Assembly: GCA_900316345.1 (NCBI GenBank)
Contig: ONCR01000010.1
Location: 1-35,396, forward strand
DNA length: 35,396 nt
DNA from: an uncultured Eubacteriales bacterium
GTDB taxonomy: Bacteria; Bacillota; Clostridia; Oscillospirales; Acutalibacteraceae
Direction of reading: 5' to 3'
Shown: piece by piece, positions 17,013 to 24,943 of the stretch
Position numbering within the stretch: the first letter of the stretch is position 1
Layout: each line of letters opens with the position of its first letter
Translations under genes and position numbers: made by a program
The notes under the pieces: model-generated
What the model was told of the DNA's origin: nothing
Databases searched by the model: none
The model's input: the letters and a program-made list of their open reading frames with translations, nothing else

Positions 17013-18845
17013 TTATTTTACCTTAACAAAACTTTTAGCGCTCCACACGCCGTAAACGGCAGTTTTTTTGTTTTTTTCATTTTTAAAGGTTTTGAAAGCT
17101 CTTATTCTTACGTAATAGCCCTTTCCTTTTTTAAGCCCCTTAACGGTTTTAGAAAGCTTTTTTGAGGATACCTTAAGCGTTTTTGCATTTTTCATATTGC
17201 TGCTTAAAGAGTACTGAAGCTGATATCCGCTGCATTTAAGCTTTTTAAACTTCGCGGTAAACGAGCTTTTACCGGCAACAAGCGAGATTATTTTGCCCTT
17301 TTTGGGCTTGGTATATGTTATCTTATTATCGCTTACACCGCCGTACAGATTATGCTTATAAACGGTTTTGAAGGCCTTAACTCGGAATTTTTGTTTTGAC
17401 GAAGGGCTGAGCTTTGAAAGCGAAATGCTGTTTGTTTCGCTTGTAACAAGATTAATCCACTTGCCGTTTTTATAACTTTGAACTGTGTAGCCGTCCGCAC
17501 CGCTCACCTTGTCCCAGCTTAGATTCAGCGAGGTTGAAGTAAGCTTACCGATTTTTAAGCCGCTTACCTTTTTCGGCTGAATAATAAAAAGACGGTGGGT
17601 ATTTGTATTTTCATATTCGCCTATTCCCGTTATATCAACCCTGCCGAGGCCGGGATTTGTATTTGACGAATATGAAAGCGTATAATCCTCGCCCTCCTTA
17701 AGAAGGACGTCCCCGTCCTTAACGGTTACAAGCGGTTTGTTTGCGTTTCCGTTATAGGTAAATCTGTTTGAAGAAAGGCTTACGCTGCAGGCGGAAAGCC
17801 TTTTTCCGCTTTCTGAGGAATAGGGCTTTTCGGCAAAATAGTTTTTATAATTAGTTTGGAAATAATTGTTTTCATAAAGGCTTGAATAAAGCTTATGCTG
17901 GCCAATACTGTCATACTTAAGCGATGATTTATAATCGGTAAGGAAGTAATAATAAGGCTCAATGCCCGTATCCTCTTCGTCAAACACCTGATCATCCCAG
18001 GTGCAGTCAAGGATATAGTATTTATTGTCAAGCTCAATTATATTCCATGCGTGGCAGCCCCAGTCGGGGTCAGAGCTAACAAGGCGAACCTTAAAGCCGA
18101 GCTCCTTGCAAATGCGGTAAAAGGTTACGGCATAGCCCTGGCAAACGCATTTGCCCTTAAGAAGCGCGCCGTATGACGAAAAGGCGTACATATGGCTGTA
18201 AGGGTCGGACGCCGCAGGATAATCGTAAACGTTTATTGAGCAAATATAATCGTGGATTTCCTTAACAATTTCGTATTCGGTTTTGCCGTTAAGCTTAAGC
18301 GAGCGAAGGTATTTTTCAACTGCAGCGTCAGCCTTTTTTTCTTCCTTCAGAGTATCGTAATATAAAAACTGAACGGTAAGCGTGTAGTAATTATAACCGT
18401 TTTTCTTTGTGTTTTTGGTAACGTCAAGCGTTTGAAACGACCTTACCGCCCAGCGGATATAATCGCTGTCAGTGCTGGTTTGGCAGTATTCGTCATCAGT
18501 TGCGCCGAGAAAAACCATCTGCGTAATATTATTAGTTGCGGAAAAGAGGTCAAGCTCGTCCTTGCTTAAAACGTAGAGCTTAAAAACTTCCTTTCTGGCG
18601 TCGAGTTTCTTTTTTGCGTACTGATAAAGCTGGCGCCCCCTGGTATAATAGGTGTTGTCCTTATACTTGTAAGAAACGGAATCCTCAATAAAAACTATAT
18701 TTCCGCCCTTAAGCGGAGAGGTTAAGCCGCCTCTTGCGTAAAGCGGATTTTCAACCTCATACGGCTCCTGCGAAAACGCCGAAAAGGGCGCGGCAAGGCC
18801 GAGCAAAATTGTAAGCGATATTAAAACCGATAAAAGCTTTTTCAT
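17013..18845 (-). CDS. Secreted transglutaminase-like cysteine protein with Fn3-like repeats
   Basis: The 610-aa product has a signal peptide (MKKLLSVLISLTILLGLAAP..., cut near residue 25) and an N-terminal region of unknown fold. A transglutaminase-like (TGc) core follows at about 190-290, with the triad Cys235 (CVCQGYAVTFY), His265 (GCHAWNII) and Asp280 (YILDCTWDD). An Ig-like segment and two Fn3-like modules follow, ending GVWSAKSFVKVK. Bacterial TGc proteins are usually cysteine proteases or peptide-modifying enzymes at the cell surface. The start overlaps the aroK stop (ATGA), making it the last gene of the run that begins at 24784. The very Lys-rich tail suggests binding to acidic wall polymers. 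Confidence 0.85.
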   Translation of the reverse strand: MKKLLSVLISLTILLGLAAPFSAFSQEPYEVENPLYARGGLTSPLKGGNIVFIEDSVSYKYKDNTYYTRGRQLYQYAKKKLDARKEVFKLYVLSKDELDLFSATNNITQMVFLGATDDEYCQTSTDSDYIRWAVRSFQTLDVTKNTKKNGYNYYTLTVQFLYYDTLKEEKKADAAVEKYLRSLKLNGKTEYEIVKEIHDYICSINVYDYPAASDPYSHMYAFSSYGALLKGKCVCQGYAVTFYRICKELGFKVRLVSSDPDWGCHAWNIIELDNKYYILDCTWDDQVFDEEDTGIEPYYYFLTDYKSSLKYDSIGQHKLYSSLYENNYFQTNYKNYFAEKPYSSESGKRLSACSVSLSSNRFTYNGNANKPLVTVKDGDVLLKEGEDYTLSYSSNTNPGLGRVDITGIGEYENTNTHRLFIIQPKKVSGLKIGKLTSTSLNLSWDKVSGADGYTVQSYKNGKWINLVTSETNSISLSKLSPSSKQKFRVKAFKTVYKHNLYGGVSDNKITYTKPKKGKIISLVAGKSSFTAKFKKLKCSGYQLQYSLSSNMKNAKTLKVSSKKLSKTVKGLKKGKGYYVRIRAFKTFKNEKNKKTAVYGVWSAKSFVKVK

Positions 18846-19354
18846 CTATTTTCACCATCAACCGAATTTACTATATGCGCAACCGTTTCCTCAACGGTAT
18901 TATTATCGCAGTTTATTGTTACGTCCGCGTATTTTTTATAAAGCGGAATTCTTTCGTTATACATATCAAGAAGCGAGCTTCCGTTTTTAACAACAATTCC
19001 CCTTGTTGTTAAATCGTTAATCCGCCCGAGCATTTTTTCATAGCTTAAGTGAAGGTAAATTACCTTTCCGAGCTCTTTTAAATGCTCCATAGCCTTTTTT
19101 GAATAGATTACGCTTCCGCCCGTTGCAATTACGGTTGCTTCAAGTTTAAGCGATAGGATTGCGTTTTCTTCGGCGGAAAAGAAATATTCGCGCCCCTTGT
19201 AATCTATAAGCTCCTGAAGGCGGCTTTGTTCAAGCCCCTGAAGAAGCAAATCCGTATCAAAAAAGTTTTTAAGAAGCACCTTCGCCGCAATAACGCCGCA
19301 GGTGCTTTTGCCGCTGCCCGGCATTCCTATAAGAATAATATTTTTCTTGTTCAT
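18842..19354 (-). CDS. aroK: Shikimate kinase
   Basis: The 170-aa product is a P-loop kinase with Walker A GMPGSGKST (10-18), FFDTD for shikimate/Mg binding, GREYFFSAEE (substrate Arg) and the ATGGS motif. It phosphorylates shikimate at the 3-OH in aromatic amino acid synthesis. The lid is represented by the DLTTRGIV region, with a slightly altered LxxR..RPLL stretch. No other aro gene is nearby. It starts directly after the nth stop codon and overlaps the next gene by 4 nt. Confidence 0.88.
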   Translation of the reverse strand: MNKKNIILIGMPGSGKSTCGVIAAKVLLKNFFDTDLLLQGLEQSRLQELIDYKGREYFFSAEENAILSLKLEATVIATGGSVIYSKKAMEHLKELGKVIYLHLSYEKMLGRINDLTTRGIVVKNGSSLLDMYNERIPLYKKYADVTINCDNNTVEETVAHIVNSVDGENR

Positions 19355-19987
19355 CTATTTTACGCCAACCCTTTTGCAGTTTTCAAGCATCGGGCAAATA
19401 TCGCATTTCGGCTTTCTTGCCGAGCATATATCGCGCCCGAAAAGAACAATTCTGTGGCAAAACGCAGAGCCCTCCTCGGCAGGCACAACCTTTTTAAGCG
19501 CCATTTCGATTTTTACGGGCTCCTTAACGTTAACAAGCCCTATACGGTTTGAAATTCTTATCATATGCGTATCAACAACAATGCTTTCCTTGCCGTAAAC
19601 GTCGCCGACGATAAGGTTAGCCGTTTTTCTTCCAACGCCGGGAAGCTTTGTTAAATCCTCAATATTATCGGGAACAACGCCGCCGAAATCGGAAAGCAAC
19701 ATCTGTGCCATACCGATAATCGACTTCGCCTTATCGTGATAAAAGCCGCAGGATTTAATAATACTTTCAATGTCCTTAACGTCTGCGTTTGCGTAATCCT
19801 CAAGCGTTTTGTACTTTGAAAAAAGCTCAGGTGTTACAAGGTTTACCCTCGCGTCGGTACACTGAGCTGAAAGGCGCGTTGCAACAAGAAGCTCAAACGG
19901 ACTTTTAGCCGTAAGCGAACATATTGCCTCAGGATATTCCTTTTTAAGAATTTCAATCACTTTAAGCGTTCTCTCTTTTCGTGTCAT
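19355..19987 (-). CDS. nth: Endonuclease III, DNA glycosylase/AP lyase
   Basis: The roughly 210-aa product has the helix-hairpin-helix LPGVGRKTANLIVG with the catalytic Lys, the catalytic Asp in VVDTHMIRI, and the C-terminal [4Fe-4S] ligands spaced C-x6-C-x2-C-x5-C (CSARKPKCDICPMLENC). It removes oxidised pyrimidines in base-excision repair. The start could be GTG 19990 or ATG 19987. I prefer the ATG, which shares one base with the rarA stop (TGATG), a coupled arrangement with AAAGG upstream. Confidence 0.95.
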   Translation of the reverse strand: MTRKERTLKVIEILKKEYPEAICSLTAKSPFELLVATRLSAQCTDARVNLVTPELFSKYKTLEDYANADVKDIESIIKSCGFYHDKAKSIIGMAQMLLSDFGGVVPDNIEDLTKLPGVGRKTANLIVGDVYGKESIVVDTHMIRISNRIGLVNVKEPVKIEMALKKVVPAEEGSAFCHRIVLFGRDICSARKPKCDICPMLENCKRVGVK

Positions 19988-21255
19988 CACTTATTACCTT
20001 TGATTTTATCCCAGTAGGCCTTAAACGCCTGTTCGTTTTTATTTTCGCCGTATTCATAATACTTAACGTCTTTAATCGCGTCGGGAAGATATTGCTGATA
20101 GGTGTAGTGGTTAGGGTAATCGTGAGGATATATGTAATGCTGCCCTTTAACCTCTGCGTCTTCACCGTCAAAATGCTTATTCTGAAGCTGACGCGGAATA
20201 GGGCCGAATTTACCCTTTCTCACGTCGCTCATCGCCGCTTTGATTGCGTTATTTGCACTGTTGCTTTTCGGACTTGTCGCTACAAGTATAACCGCGTCGG
20301 CAAGGGGGATTTCCGCCTCGGGAAGGCCTACCGCCTGGGCAATATCAACAGCCGCTTTTACGATGGGAATAATCTGTGGATAGGCAAGGCCTACATCCTC
20401 GCAGGCGCAAACCATAAGCCGCCTGCAGGCAGAGGGCAGGTCCCCTGCTTCAAGAAGCCGCGCAAGATAGTGAAGCGCCGCGTCGGGGTCAGAACCGCGC
20501 ATACTTTTTTGATAAGCCGAAACGATATCGTAATGCTCGTCGCCGTCCCTGTCGTAGCGGAGCGAGGATTTTTGGGCAAGCTCTTCGGCAGTTTCGGGAA
20601 GAATAAGCTTTTTACCGTCAACAGCCGCCGTTGCAAGATAGCAGTTTTCAACGCTGTTAAGCGCCTTTCTTACGTCGCCGCCGCAGCCGAAGGCAATTTT
20701 TCTTGCAACCGAATCGTCATATTCAATCTCAATATTATTTTCCTTAGCTAAAAAATCGAAGCCCCTTTTAACCGCCGGAATAATTTCTTCAGCCGAAATG
20801 CTTTTGAATTCAAAAACCGTTGAACGTGAAAGAATAGCCGAATATACGTAAAAATACGGATTTTCGGTTGTTGAAGCAATCAGCGTAATTTTTCCGTTTT
20901 CAATAAATTCAAGAAGCGTTTGCTGCTGCCTTTTGTTAAAATACTGAATTTCGTCAAGGTAAAGAAGAATACCGTTAGGCGCGGTAAACGTATCAATTTC
21001 GGCAACGATATTTTTAATATCCTGGGTTGAAGCGGTGGTGCCGTTAAGCTTTCTTAAAGAGCGCTTCGTTTTATTAGCGATTATTGAGGCAACCGTCGTT
21101 TTGCCTACGCCCGACGGACCGTAGAATATAAGGTTCGGTATTTCGCCGTTTTCTATCATATTATAAAGCGCCTTGCCCGGGCTTAAGAGATGCTTTTGCC
21201 CTACAATATCGCTTATTTCAGTCGGTCTTATTCTGTCTGCAAGAGGATTATTCAA
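19987..21255 (-). CDS. rarA: Replication-associated recombination AAA+ ATPase RarA/MgsA
   Basis: The protein of about 422 aa has Walker A YGPSGVGKTT, Walker B LLYLDEIQYF, the sensor-1 ASTTENP and the clamp-loader-like C-terminal oligomerisation region (DPDAALHYLARLLEAGDLP, CEDVGLA). It acts at stalled replication forks. The open frame extends to TTG 21273, but the AAGGAG ribosome site lies inside that extension. The TTG at 21255, 7 nt after GGAG, fits better and gives NNPLADRIRP as the N-terminus, as in other RarA. It then overlaps queH by 8 nt. Confidence 0.93.
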   Translation of the reverse strand: MNNPLADRIRPTEISDIVGQKHLLSPGKALYNMIENGEIPNLIFYGPSGVGKTTVASIIANKTKRSLRKLNGTTASTQDIKNIVAEIDTFTAPNGILLYLDEIQYFNKRQQQTLLEFIENGKITLIASTTENPYFYVYSAILSRSTVFEFKSISAEEIIPAVKRGFDFLAKENNIEIEYDDSVARKIAFGCGGDVRKALNSVENCYLATAAVDGKKLILPETAEELAQKSSLRYDRDGDEHYDIVSAYQKSMRGSDPDAALHYLARLLEAGDLPSACRRLMVCACEDVGLAYPQIIPIVKAAVDIAQAVGLPEAEIPLADAVILVATSPKSNSANNAIKAAMSDVRKGKFGPIPRQLQNKHFDGEDAEVKGQHYIYPHDYPNHYTYQQYLPDAIKDVKYYEYGENKNEQAFKAYWDKIKGNK

Positions 21256-21874
21256 CTTCAATCTCCTTATCAACGCGGGAATAAACGCAGCCGCAGTAAT
21301 TCTGGCGGTAAAGATTATATTCCCTGCTCAGTTCAATTGAGCGCTTATAGCCCTCTTTCTTTTTAAAATCCGACGGGAGCCATTTTACGCCGAATTTTTC
21401 GGCAGCTTCAATGCCGATTTCGTTTATTTTTTGGGAATTTTTAAGCGGACTTATCGAAAGCGTCGTACAAAACCAGTCAAAGCCCTCGTCCCTTGCAAGC
21501 TCCGCCGCCTTTTCAAGCCTTAAGCGGTAACAGCGAAAGCATCTTTCGCCGCCCTCGGGCGCATCTTCATAGCCCCTTGCAATATCAAGAAAATCTTCGT
21601 ATCGGTAAACGCCTTTAATAAGCTTAATTTCGTTTTTAACGGGAAGCTCGGTAACAAGGCGCTTAAGCTCCTGAAAGCGCTTTTCAAATTCGCTCTCGGG
21701 AGAGATGTTGGGATTATAAAAATAGAGTGTAATATCAAAATAATTAGAAAGATATTCAAGAACATAGCTTGAACAGGGCGCGCAGCACGCATGAAGAAGA
21801 AGGCGCGGCGGCGTGCTCTCATCAATGCCGCTTATAATTTTATCAAGTTCTTTTTGATAGTTGATTTTATTCAT
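21248..21874 (-). CDS. queH: Epoxyqueuosine reductase QueH
   Basis: The 208-aa product shows the QueH (DUF208) motifs: HACCAPCSSY near the N-terminus with paired cysteines, GGERCFRCYRLRLE in the middle, and RQNYCGCVYS near the C-terminus. These provide cysteines for Fe-S/metal binding. QueH reduces epoxyqueuosine to queuosine in tRNA anticodons, replacing B12-dependent QueG. It lies 3 nt after the M23 peptidase gene and overlaps rarA, so it is a housekeeping passenger of this operon. Confidence 0.93.
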   Translation of the reverse strand: MNKINYQKELDKIISGIDESTPPRLLLHACCAPCSSYVLEYLSNYFDITLYFYNPNISPESEFEKRFQELKRLVTELPVKNEIKLIKGVYRYEDFLDIARGYEDAPEGGERCFRCYRLRLEKAAELARDEGFDWFCTTLSISPLKNSQKINEIGIEAAEKFGVKWLPSDFKKKEGYKRSIELSREYNLYRQNYCGCVYSRVDKEIEVE

Positions 21875-21877
21875 AGC

Positions 21878-23344
21878 TTAACTAAGGTAATTTTTGGAAT
21901 TAACCTTTACTCCGTCGATTATTAATTCAAAATGGCAGTGAGGCCCGGTTGAATTTCCCGTTGATCCGCTTTTTGCAATTTGCTGGCCCTTTGCAACGCT
22001 TTGGCCTACGCTTACAAGAATTGACGAATTATGCGCATAAAGGGTAACTATTTTTCTTCCCTGCGCGTCAGTTCCGTGATAAATCATAACGTAATAGCCG
22101 TAGGAATAGTTAAGGCGCTTAACGGTAATAACTATGCCCTTTTGCGCCGCAACAACCTTTGAGCCCGTCGGGCAGGGAAAATCCGTTCCCGTATGGGGCT
22201 TGCCGTTGCTGTAATGGCCGAATGGGGCGGAAACGCCGTAATATCCCGGCACGGGATAGCCGAGGCTGAGCGCCGCGTTTGAATTTGCAAAAAGCTCGCC
22301 GTCGCCGCTGTATTCGCCCGAAACGTCCTCGGGGTTATGCTCCGGATTTTCGGCGGTTGTTACCTCCTCGGGGTCTTTAAGACCTTTAAGAAGAGCGTCA
22401 ATTTCAGCGTCAACCTTTTTGATAACCTCCTCATCCTCATTTCTGAATTCGGTATAAAGCATTACCTTTTGGGTATATTCGGCAAAAAGCTTATCCGAGG
22501 TTGCGCGTTTTTCGGCAAGTTCAACCTTTTTGCTTGCCATTTCCGCTTGCTTCGAGGCTACGGTTGCCTGTTCCTTTTCAAGGGCGGTTTTCTTTTTGTT
22601 AAGGGCCGATTTGCTTACTTCAAGCTGCGTCTTTCGGGCGTTAAGGCCGTCCTGCTCGTTAACAATGGCGTTCATTTTTTCGTCAACCTCCTGCAAAAGC
22701 TCGGAATCGCTTTTTGCAACGGTTCTTATCATTTCAAGCCTGTTGAAGAAATCCGAAATATCATTGCAGGTAAAAAGCACGGCAATAACGCTTGATTCGC
22801 CGCTTATGTAAAGCGCGCGCATTCGCATGCAATACGCGTCATAGGTTGTTTCAAAGCTCTTCTTAAGCTCGGCGTATTTAACCACCGCTTCGTCATACAG
22901 CTTTTGAAGGGATTTCATTTCCTTTTCAAGCGGCTTAATCTGGGCGTTAAGCGCTTCAACCTTTTTCTTCCCTTCGGCAACCTCCCTGTCAAGAAGGTCA
23001 AGCTCCTGATTAAGATAGCCTATCTGTTCGTCAAGAGTGTCTATATATTCCTCGGTAATCTTGGCGTCGTCGGAAAACTGCTTTAATTTATCCTCGTTTT
23101 CCTTCTTCATTTTTTCAAGGTCCCTGCGCTGGTCGGCAAGGCTCTTTTCCGCCTTTTGCTTTTGCTTTTCCTTATCCTTGGTTGTTTCCTCGGTATCGGG
23201 CTCACTAACGGTTTTAGGCTCGATTACCTCGGAGGTCTGCTCGCCCGACGTGGTCGGCTCATCGGCATATGCGCTTATTCCGAGCGCCGTAAAGATTACC
23301 GACACCGCAAGAATTATGCAAAGCAGTTTTTTAGTGAATTTCAA
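21878..23344 (-). CDS. Secreted M23 (LytM-like) peptidase with long coiled coil, EnvC-type
   Basis: The 488-aa product has a signal peptide and a Glu/Lys/Gln-rich coiled coil over about residues 55-320. The C-terminal M23 metallopeptidase domain (about 360-488) has the zinc ligands His and Asp in PHTGTDFPC and the HxH in GPHCHFELI, plus the YAHNSS strand. The active site appears complete, unlike degenerate EnvC/NlpD activators. It should cleave peptidoglycan cross-bridges or be held inactive by the coiled coil, as with FtsEX-controlled PcsB/EnvC proteins. The start codon is TTG at 23344, with AAAGGAG 10 nt upstream. It lies 24 nt downstream of a paralogue with the same architecture. Confidence 0.88.
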   Translation of the reverse strand: MKFTKKLLCIILAVSVIFTALGISAYADEPTTSGEQTSEVIEPKTVSEPDTEETTKDKEKQKQKAEKSLADQRRDLEKMKKENEDKLKQFSDDAKITEEYIDTLDEQIGYLNQELDLLDREVAEGKKKVEALNAQIKPLEKEMKSLQKLYDEAVVKYAELKKSFETTYDAYCMRMRALYISGESSVIAVLFTCNDISDFFNRLEMIRTVAKSDSELLQEVDEKMNAIVNEQDGLNARKTQLEVSKSALNKKKTALEKEQATVASKQAEMASKKVELAEKRATSDKLFAEYTQKVMLYTEFRNEDEEVIKKVDAEIDALLKGLKDPEEVTTAENPEHNPEDVSGEYSGDGELFANSNAALSLGYPVPGYYGVSAPFGHYSNGKPHTGTDFPCPTGSKVVAAQKGIVITVKRLNYSYGYYVMIYHGTDAQGRKIVTLYAHNSSILVSVGQSVAKGQQIAKSGSTGNSTGPHCHFELIIDGVKVNSKNYLS

Positions 23345-23368
23345 TTGCGATTAGCTCCTTTAAATGGT

Positions 23369-24784
23369 TTAGGGTAAATATAATTCGGGGTCCTTTGCAC
23401 AGCTTTGGGAAGTACCGCCGACTCTCACCTCAAAATGACAGTGAGGCCCGGTTGAATTTCCCGTTGTTCCGCTGTATGCAATTTGCTGGCCCTTTTTAAC
23501 ATACTGCCCTTCGGAAACAATTATGTCATTATTATGCGCATAAAGCGTATAAACGGGAAGACCGGAGGGAGTAGTTTTATCGTGATAAATAACTATATAG
23601 TGGCCGTAGCTTCTTTCAAGAAGACGAACAAGAATTACCGTTCCCGATTCCGCGGCAACGATTTTTTGGTTTTCATTGCCCCTTGTTGAAAAGTCACAGC
23701 CCGTATGCCCTGCGTAATCCCCGAAGCCGCAGGTTATTGTTGTATAGCTCGGGCAGGGGTAGGTCAGGCTTATATAGTTTCCGCTCGTTGAGGGCTCGGT
23801 CGTTGTTGTAGTTGTTGAGCTTGTTTCCTCGCTCTCATTTTCCGGGCTCTCGCGGCGTTTTGTTGTCGTAGTAGTTGTTGTAGTGGTAGTGGTTGTTGTA
23901 GTAGTTGTCGTCTGCGCTTCATACTGCCTTGCCGCCTTTTCAATTTCGGCGTCAATTTCGTCAAGCTCCTCCTGGGCAATATCGCGGTGCTCGCCGTATT
24001 CAAGCGTCTTTGAATGAAGCTTTTCAAGCTCCTCGTTGGCTATCTTCTGCTGAGCTTCAATGTCCGCCTGCTTTTCAAGCATTTCGTCCTGTTTAACAAG
24101 AAGCTCCTCTCTGCGCGCCTTAAGCGACTTTCTGTCGTTTTCAAGGGTAAGCTGTTTTTCGGTAAGGGCGGTATTTTTACTGTCAAGCTCCTCCTTGGCG
24201 TCAATAATTTCATCGGTGCTGTTTTTAATGCTTTCAAGAAGCTCGCCGTCCTGCTTTGAAACAGCGCTTATCATCTGAAAACGGGTAAGAATATCCTGAA
24301 GCCCTCCGCTTTGAAGAAGGAATTCAAGCGTTGAGCCCGTTGTTCCGCTTACATACATAGCCCTTATGCGCTTGCAGTAAAGCTTATAGGTTTCGTTAAA
24401 CTCCTCGCTGAGCTTGCCTATATTGCCCTCAAGCGTAACAACCTCCGCCTTGATGCGCTCTATCTCCTTTTCGTTAACCGAAATGGAATCCTCAAGCTGC
24501 TTCGCCTTTTCGCTAATGCTTTTAACCTCGCTTTTTGCAAGGGCGTACTGCTCTTTAAGATAAGAAATCTTTTCGGTAAGAGCGTTGATATATTCCTCCT
24601 TGTCCTCGCTTTCGCTTTCAAGCTTTTTAAGCGCGGAATCAAGCCTTGCAATCTCCGCTTCAAGCTGTTCCTTGCGCTCCTCCTGAGTAGTGACGGGCTC
24701 GTCGGCGGAAACAACGCTTCCGAAGGCGGAAACGCTGAACATAAAGCTTATAGCAAGTATGAACGATAAAATCCTTTTTTTCAT
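23369..24784 (-). CDS. Secreted M23 (LytM-like) peptidase with coiled coil and poly-Thr linker
   Basis: The start is placed at ATG 24784 (471 aa, MKKRILSFILAISFM), 9 nt after AAAAAGG; two ATGs just upstream lie too close to that site. A signal peptide is followed by a coiled coil of about 250 residues. Next comes a low-complexity linker with a run of 17 Thr, then Glu/Ser and more Thr. The M23 domain carries GHTGCDFSTRG (His, Asp) and GPHCHFEVR (HxH). The linker is probably cell-wall spanning and may be glycosylated. It is a tandem paralogue of the downstream M23 gene, from which it differs mainly in this linker. It is the promoter-proximal gene of the seven-gene run. Confidence 0.88.
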   Translation of the reverse strand: MKKRILSFILAISFMFSVSAFGSVVSADEPVTTQEERKEQLEAEIARLDSALKKLESESEDKEEYINALTEKISYLKEQYALAKSEVKSISEKAKQLEDSISVNEKEIERIKAEVVTLEGNIGKLSEEFNETYKLYCKRIRAMYVSGTTGSTLEFLLQSGGLQDILTRFQMISAVSKQDGELLESIKNSTDEIIDAKEELDSKNTALTEKQLTLENDRKSLKARREELLVKQDEMLEKQADIEAQQKIANEELEKLHSKTLEYGEHRDIAQEELDEIDAEIEKAARQYEAQTTTTTTTTTTTTTTTTTKRRESPENESEETSSTTTTTTEPSTSGNYISLTYPCPSYTTITCGFGDYAGHTGCDFSTRGNENQKIVAAESGTVILVRLLERSYGHYIVIYHDKTTPSGLPVYTLYAHNNDIIVSEGQYVKKGQQIAYSGTTGNSTGPHCHFEVRVGGTSQSCAKDPELYLP

Positions 24785-24835
24785 AAACATCATCCTTTTT
24801 TACTAAATGACGCTATATATACTGATTTACAGTAT

Positions 24836-24864
24836 ATTATACCACATATATTATTATAAGTAAA
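24836..24864 (-). promoter_or_regulatory. Promoter of the M23-M23-queH-rarA-nth-aroK-TGase run
   Basis: On the minus strand, TTTACT (24864-24859), 17 nt, then TATAAT (24841-24836) preceded by TGG form an extended -10 promoter. It lies about 50 nt upstream of the first M23 start. Confidence 0.65.
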
Positions 24865-24898
24865 ATAGAAATTATTAAATTTAATAAATATTTACGGT

Positions 24899-24928
24899 AA
24901 AAAAGGAAGCAGCATTTCAGCTGCTTCC
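24899..24928 (-). terminator. Rho-independent terminator after the surface-protein gene
   Basis: GGAAGCAGC and GCTGCTTCC (24928-24920 and 24913-24905 on the minus strand) form a 9-bp stem with a 6-nt loop, followed by TTTTTT. It is 16 nt past the stop codon at 24944. Confidence 0.88.
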
Positions 24929-24943
24929 CGTGAGGAGGGTATA

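Noticed and set aside
23790-23915. Short-period DNA repeat (TTGTNGTAG-type) that could look like a microsatellite or CRISPR-like array
   Set aside because: It is in frame and encodes the poly-Thr linker of the M23 peptidase; there are no direct repeats with unique spacers.
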